Source of the DNA: QHXQ01 sp036389375
Lineage (GTDB): Bacteria; Acidobacteriota; Blastocatellia; Pyrinomonadales; Pyrinomonadaceae
Length of the DNA stretch: 6,967 nt
Reading direction: 5' to 3'
NCBI GenBank assembly: GCA_036389375.1
Contig: DASVQA010000130.1
Coordinates: 1-6,967, forward strand
The translations under genes and the position numbers were made by a program. Under the pieces are notes generated by a model that saw nothing but the letters and a program-made list of their open reading frames with translations, ran no database searches and was not told the origin of the DNA. Each line of letters begins with the position of its first letter. Position 1 is the stretch's first letter. Of this stretch, positions 4,221 to 6,967 are shown in pieces.

Positions 4221-6502
4221 AACAGTCCGCTTGCAATGCCGGTCTCGTAGGCGTACCAGAGACCGAAGCAGATGCTGAGCGCGCCGGCAACGGTTTGCAG
4301 TCCGTAGTGGAAGCGGTCAAGTTTGCGCGCGGTGAGGACGAAGGGCAGGCTGACCAAGCCGGACATCAAGAGCATCCCGACAATCGAGCCAAGCCCGAAG
4401 ACGAGCAGGTAGAGCAGGCCGACGAAGGGCGAGGCGATCTGCGTGAGCACTAAAAGCGTCAGCGCGGCCGAGCCGGCCAAGCCGTGCATCGCGCCGACGA
4501 GCAGCGGTTTTATGCCGATCCGTCTGACGGCGTGCGAATGCGCGGGCGCGGGTTCTTCGTGCGCCGTCTGTTCGTCGTGGAAATGCACGTGCGCGTGCGT
4601 CAGCCCGTCGTGGCGATGTTTGTGTACGTGTACCGCGCCGCGACTTCGCAAGGCGCGGGTGAAGGCGACCAGCCCCAGCATGATGATCATCAACGCGACA
4701 CAAAATTCTAGCCAGCTAGACACCCGCTCCGGGATCGCCACGCGCAGCACAAGCACAATCGTGCCGACGACGACGAGCGATGCCGTGTGCCCTGCGCCCC
4801 ATAGCCCACCGACCAGAGCCGCGCGCCAGAGTTTTTTGTGCTCGCTCACAATCGTCGTCACGGCGACGACGTGATCAACCTCGGTCGCATGCTTGAGGCC
4901 GAAGATGAGGCCGAGCGTGAGCACCGCCAGCGCGCTCGTCGAGGCAAACGCAGGCTCGCCGCCGTTGAATAGTGTCCTGTATTGCCCCGCCACGCTTGCG
5001 ATCACGCCGCGCAGACTGTAACCCGCTTGCCCCACCGCCTCGTAGCAGATGAACAGCCCCGCGCAGGTAATGACCAACGCACTCAGCACCGGCAAGACGC
5101 GCACCAGCGCGCCCGCAGAGGCCATGGGGCGCGCGACCCAGCGGCGCGCATAGACGAACAGCAGGCCGATACCGGTCAACGCGCTTGCCAGCCCGAAGCT
5201 GAACGCGACCACGAGCAGCAACCCGTAGCCGACGCGATGGAGCGAGATCGCCGAGAGCAACACGACCAGCGCCGAAGGACATGGCAGCAAACCGCCGGAG
5301 ATACCGAGCGCGAGCAGTCTGCGCCACGTCACAGGCTCGCCGTCTGCGCCCGGCGGCAGGTGCGTGTGCGCGCGCCCGCCGTGTTCGTGCGCGCCCTCGT
5401 GCTCGTGCGTGTGCTCGTGTTCGTGCGGGACGATGCCGAGGCTCGCGCCGAGTCTGCGTGCGAACAGACTCAGGCCGATGAGGACGACGATTGCGCCGGA
5501 GATGAAACTGAGGATCGGATACAGGCGCTCGGGCACGACGTACTGCGCCGCAAAGAGCGTGACGAGACCGAGCGCGAAGACGCCGGCCGTGTGCGTGATG
5601 GTCACGGTCAGCCCAAGAAACGCGGCGTGCTTCGCCGTGCCGCGCGAGCCGATGAGATAAGCGGCGACGACGGTCTTGCCATGACCGGGCGACATCGCGT
5701 GGAAGCCGCCGAGCACGGCCGCCAGCAACAGACCAAACAGAGCCACGCCCACAGTCAACTCCGGCACGGCGATCAACTCGGCGAGCCGGTCGCGCGCGGG
5801 CGGTTCAACCTTGCGCCCATCGCGCGCGACGAGCGGGCGCGCGCCGGCCGGCGGCGCGGTGGCGGCAAATGAAAGATCGGCCGTGCGCTCATCGAGCGGC
5901 GCGGCCAGCCGGTCGTTCGGATAAGCGCGTAGCTCGTTGCTCAGCCCTGTGCCGAACGCTGTGCTGTCGAAGACCTGTAGTCCGCTGGCGGGCACGACGA
6001 CGATCTCATGCCAGCCCACGCGCTCTTTATAATTCGCGTCCTCGAAATGCAAGCGGTGCGGGCGCGCGGTTGCCGCCGCAGGCCACGTCCCTGCGTAATC
6101 ACATTCAAGGCGGAGCGTCGGCAGATTGGCCGCGCCTGCGGGCAAGCTGATGTTGTGCGCGGCGAGGGCGAGCGGCACGCGCGTGTCGTCAATCGTGACG
6201 GTCAACGCATCAGCATAGACGTGCGCGGTCCGCAGCGCGTAAGTCTCAAGTTCGGCGGGCGTGATCTGCCCGTCGCCGTCTGCGTCCAGATTGAGCTTCT
6301 CTTGAAAGGTCGGTATCTCCGCCATGTCCACGACGTAGTGAACGCGCACACGCTGGCCGTCGAGTTCGAGCCGCGCGAAGTGGTTGACGGTGAAGTTGCC
6401 GAGCGGGTGCGCGGCTGTGTGTGCGGCGGTGCTGAGCCAGAGAACAAAGAGGCAGAGCGCGAAGACGCTGCGGCGCGGGGTCGTAATGCGGGGGTTATGC
6501 AT
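4208..6502 (-). CDS. Nickel/cobalt transporter: EF-hand periplasmic domain + NicO + UreH/NiCoT-like modules
   Basis: This 764-residue inner-membrane protein probably moves Ni2+ or Co2+. Residues 1-31 form a signal peptide, with likely cleavage before HPLG. Residues 32 to about 245 form a soluble, presumably periplasmic domain containing a canonical EF-hand loop (Asp73, Asp75, Asp77, Gly78, Ile80, Glu84). Residues 250-487 are a NicO/RcnA-like module: GFHAMSPGHGKT (266-277), THT (303-305), a His-rich loop with nine His at 360-381, and GGLLPCPSALVVLL (403-416). Residues 520-753 are a second module with GLKHATEVDH (535-544), an HX4DH signature as in NiCoT/UreH transporters, then GAGHT (569-573), another His-rich loop with eleven His at 625-657, and GAMHGLAGSAAL (670-681). 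About twelve membrane helices are visible. RcnA-type proteins are exporters and NiCoT proteins importers, so direction cannot be read from sequence. The start ATG has only a weak upstream GAAG. It lies 20 bp after the TPR gene's stop, so the two are probably one operon. Confidence 0.88.
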   Translation of the reverse strand: MHNPRITTPRRSVFALCLFVLWLSTAAHTAAHPLGNFTVNHFARLELDGQRVRVHYVVDMAEIPTFQEKLNLDADGDGQITPAELETYALRTAHVYADALTVTIDDTRVPLALAAHNISLPAGAANLPTLRLECDYAGTWPAAATARPHRLHFEDANYKERVGWHEIVVVPASGLQVFDSTAFGTGLSNELRAYPNDRLAAPLDERTADLSFAATAPPAGARPLVARDGRKVEPPARDRLAELIAVPELTVGVALFGLLLAAVLGGFHAMSPGHGKTVVAAYLIGSRGTAKHAAFLGLTVTITHTAGVFALGLVTLFAAQYVVPERLYPILSFISGAIVVLIGLSLFARRLGASLGIVPHEHEHTHEHEGAHEHGGRAHTHLPPGADGEPVTWRRLLALGISGGLLPCPSALVVLLSAISLHRVGYGLLLVVAFSFGLASALTGIGLLFVYARRWVARPMASAGALVRVLPVLSALVITCAGLFICYEAVGQAGYSLRGVIASVAGQYRTLFNGGEPAFASTSALAVLTLGLIFGLKHATEVDHVVAVTTIVSEHKKLWRAALVGGLWGAGHTASLVVVGTIVLVLRVAIPERVSSWLEFCVALMIIMLGLVAFTRALRSRGAVHVHKHRHDGLTHAHVHFHDEQTAHEEPAPAHSHAVRRIGIKPLLVGAMHGLAGSAALTLLVLTQIASPFVGLLYLLVFGLGSIVGMLLMSGLVSLPFVLTARKLDRFHYGLQTVAGALSICFGLWYAYETGIASGLLMKG

Positions 6503-6522
6503 ATCGCTTCAGGCGCACGAGA

Positions 6523-6967
6523 TTACTCTGTCAGCGCGCGTTGCGCAAACGAGGCTTGCAACGGATCGAACTGCGGATTGAGGGCGAGCGCCCGCTTGAG
6601 GTAATCGGCCGCGCCCGTTTTGTCGCCCGCCGCGCGCGCGATGAGACCGGCGTGATAGAGCAATTTCGCGTCGCGCGTGCCGAGTTTCAAAGCCTCTTTG
6701 ATCGCGGCTTGGGCAGCAGCCAACTGCCCGGCCTTGAGCGCAGTCCACGCGACCGCGTCTGCACCGTAGATGTCGTGGCGCGCGGCGTACTCGCGCGTGG
6801 CGAGCGCGTAGGCTTCGGCCGGTTTCAGATCATGGTCGGCGTAAAAGAGCGCGAGTTGCCGGTTGTAGAGTTGCCCGTTCAGCGTGCTGAGTCGCGCGAT
6901 CTGCTCGACGAGCGCATACTGTGCTGCCGCCTCACGCTCGCGCCCCGCCAGTTTGTAGAGATCGCCG
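6523..6967 (-). CDS. Tetratricopeptide-repeat protein, C-terminal part (5' end outside window)
   Basis: The frame is open from the window edge to TAA at 6523-6525 and gives 147 residues. The true start lies beyond the window. A TTG at 6721-6723 is in frame, but coding clearly continues upstream of it, so it is not the start. The helices show TPR spacing: KPAEAYALATREYAARHDIY, then DAVAWTALKAGQLAAAQAAI, then DAKLLYHAGLIARAAGDKTG and AADYLKRALALNPQFDPLQA, with the usual small residues and the ALALNP ending. TPRs are protein-binding scaffolds with no enzymatic role expected. No membrane segment appears in the visible part. It lies directly upstream of the transporter on the same strand with a 20-bp gap, so it is likely co-transcribed and may assist metal uptake or assembly. 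That role is inferred from position only. Confidence 0.85.
   Translation of the reverse strand, partial: GDLYKLAGREREAAAQYALVEQIARLSTLNGQLYNRQLALFYADHDLKPAEAYALATREYAARHDIYGADAVAWTALKAGQLAAAQAAIKEALKLGTRDAKLLYHAGLIARAAGDKTGAADYLKRALALNPQFDPLQASFAQRALTE

Noticed and set aside
5360..5425. CGTG-rich microrepeat in DNA
   Set aside because: It is simply the antisense of His/Glu codons in the transporter's metal-binding loop, not an independent repeat element.
4982..5872. Long plus-strand open frame of 296 codons opposite the transporter
   Set aside because: Its product is dominated by Arg, Asp, Glu, Gln and His with no recognisable motif, and it lies antisense to a gene whose membrane helices and metal motifs are clear. 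High GC produces such open frames.

Overview
The window is GC-rich chromosomal DNA, densely coded on both strands. The genes are ordinary housekeeping or accessory genes, with no phage, transposon, CRISPR or RNA gene visible. Two spacers hold heptanucleotide-repeat elements, and several genes lack a clear Shine-Dalgarno sequence. High GC, these repeats and the gene mix fit an environmental Gram-negative, possibly Acidobacteriota of the Blastocatellia type. That placement is impression only and was not tested.

Layout. (1) 26-760 (+): an unrecognised 244-residue protein whose His-then-Cys order hints at a permuted NlpC/P60 (papain-like) fold. (2) 836-864: a good sigma70-like promoter (TTGACA, 17 bp, TACCAT) ahead of 938-1861 (+), a short cysteine synthase / cystathionine beta-synthase enzyme. 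(3) 1863-1981: a spacer made almost entirely of an inverted array of 7-bp repeats. (4) 1990-3132 (+): a cystathionine gamma-synthase/gamma-lyase family enzyme. (5) 3146-3174: a second promoter-like sequence, then 3221-4153 (+), a PP2C-type protein phosphatase. (6) 4155-4220: a second repeat hairpin between convergent genes, which supplies the stop codon of the reverse-strand gene. (7) 4208-6502 (-): a 764-residue nickel/cobalt transporter built from a secreted domain with an EF-hand loop, a NicO/RcnA-like membrane module and a UreH/NiCoT-like membrane module, with two His-rich loops. (8) 6523-6967 (-): the C-terminal part of a TPR protein, 20 bp upstream of the transporter and probably co-transcribed with it.

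How the genes work together. The two PLP enzymes form a transsulfuration pair, most simply a reverse route from homocysteine through cystathionine to cysteine, though forward roles are not excluded. The TPR protein and the transporter look like a metal-handling operon reading toward the sulfur and phosphatase genes. The phosphatase has no partner kinase in view. The most unusual items are the double-module transporter with its calcium-type loop, and the heptamer repeat elements placed against gene ends and a gene start.
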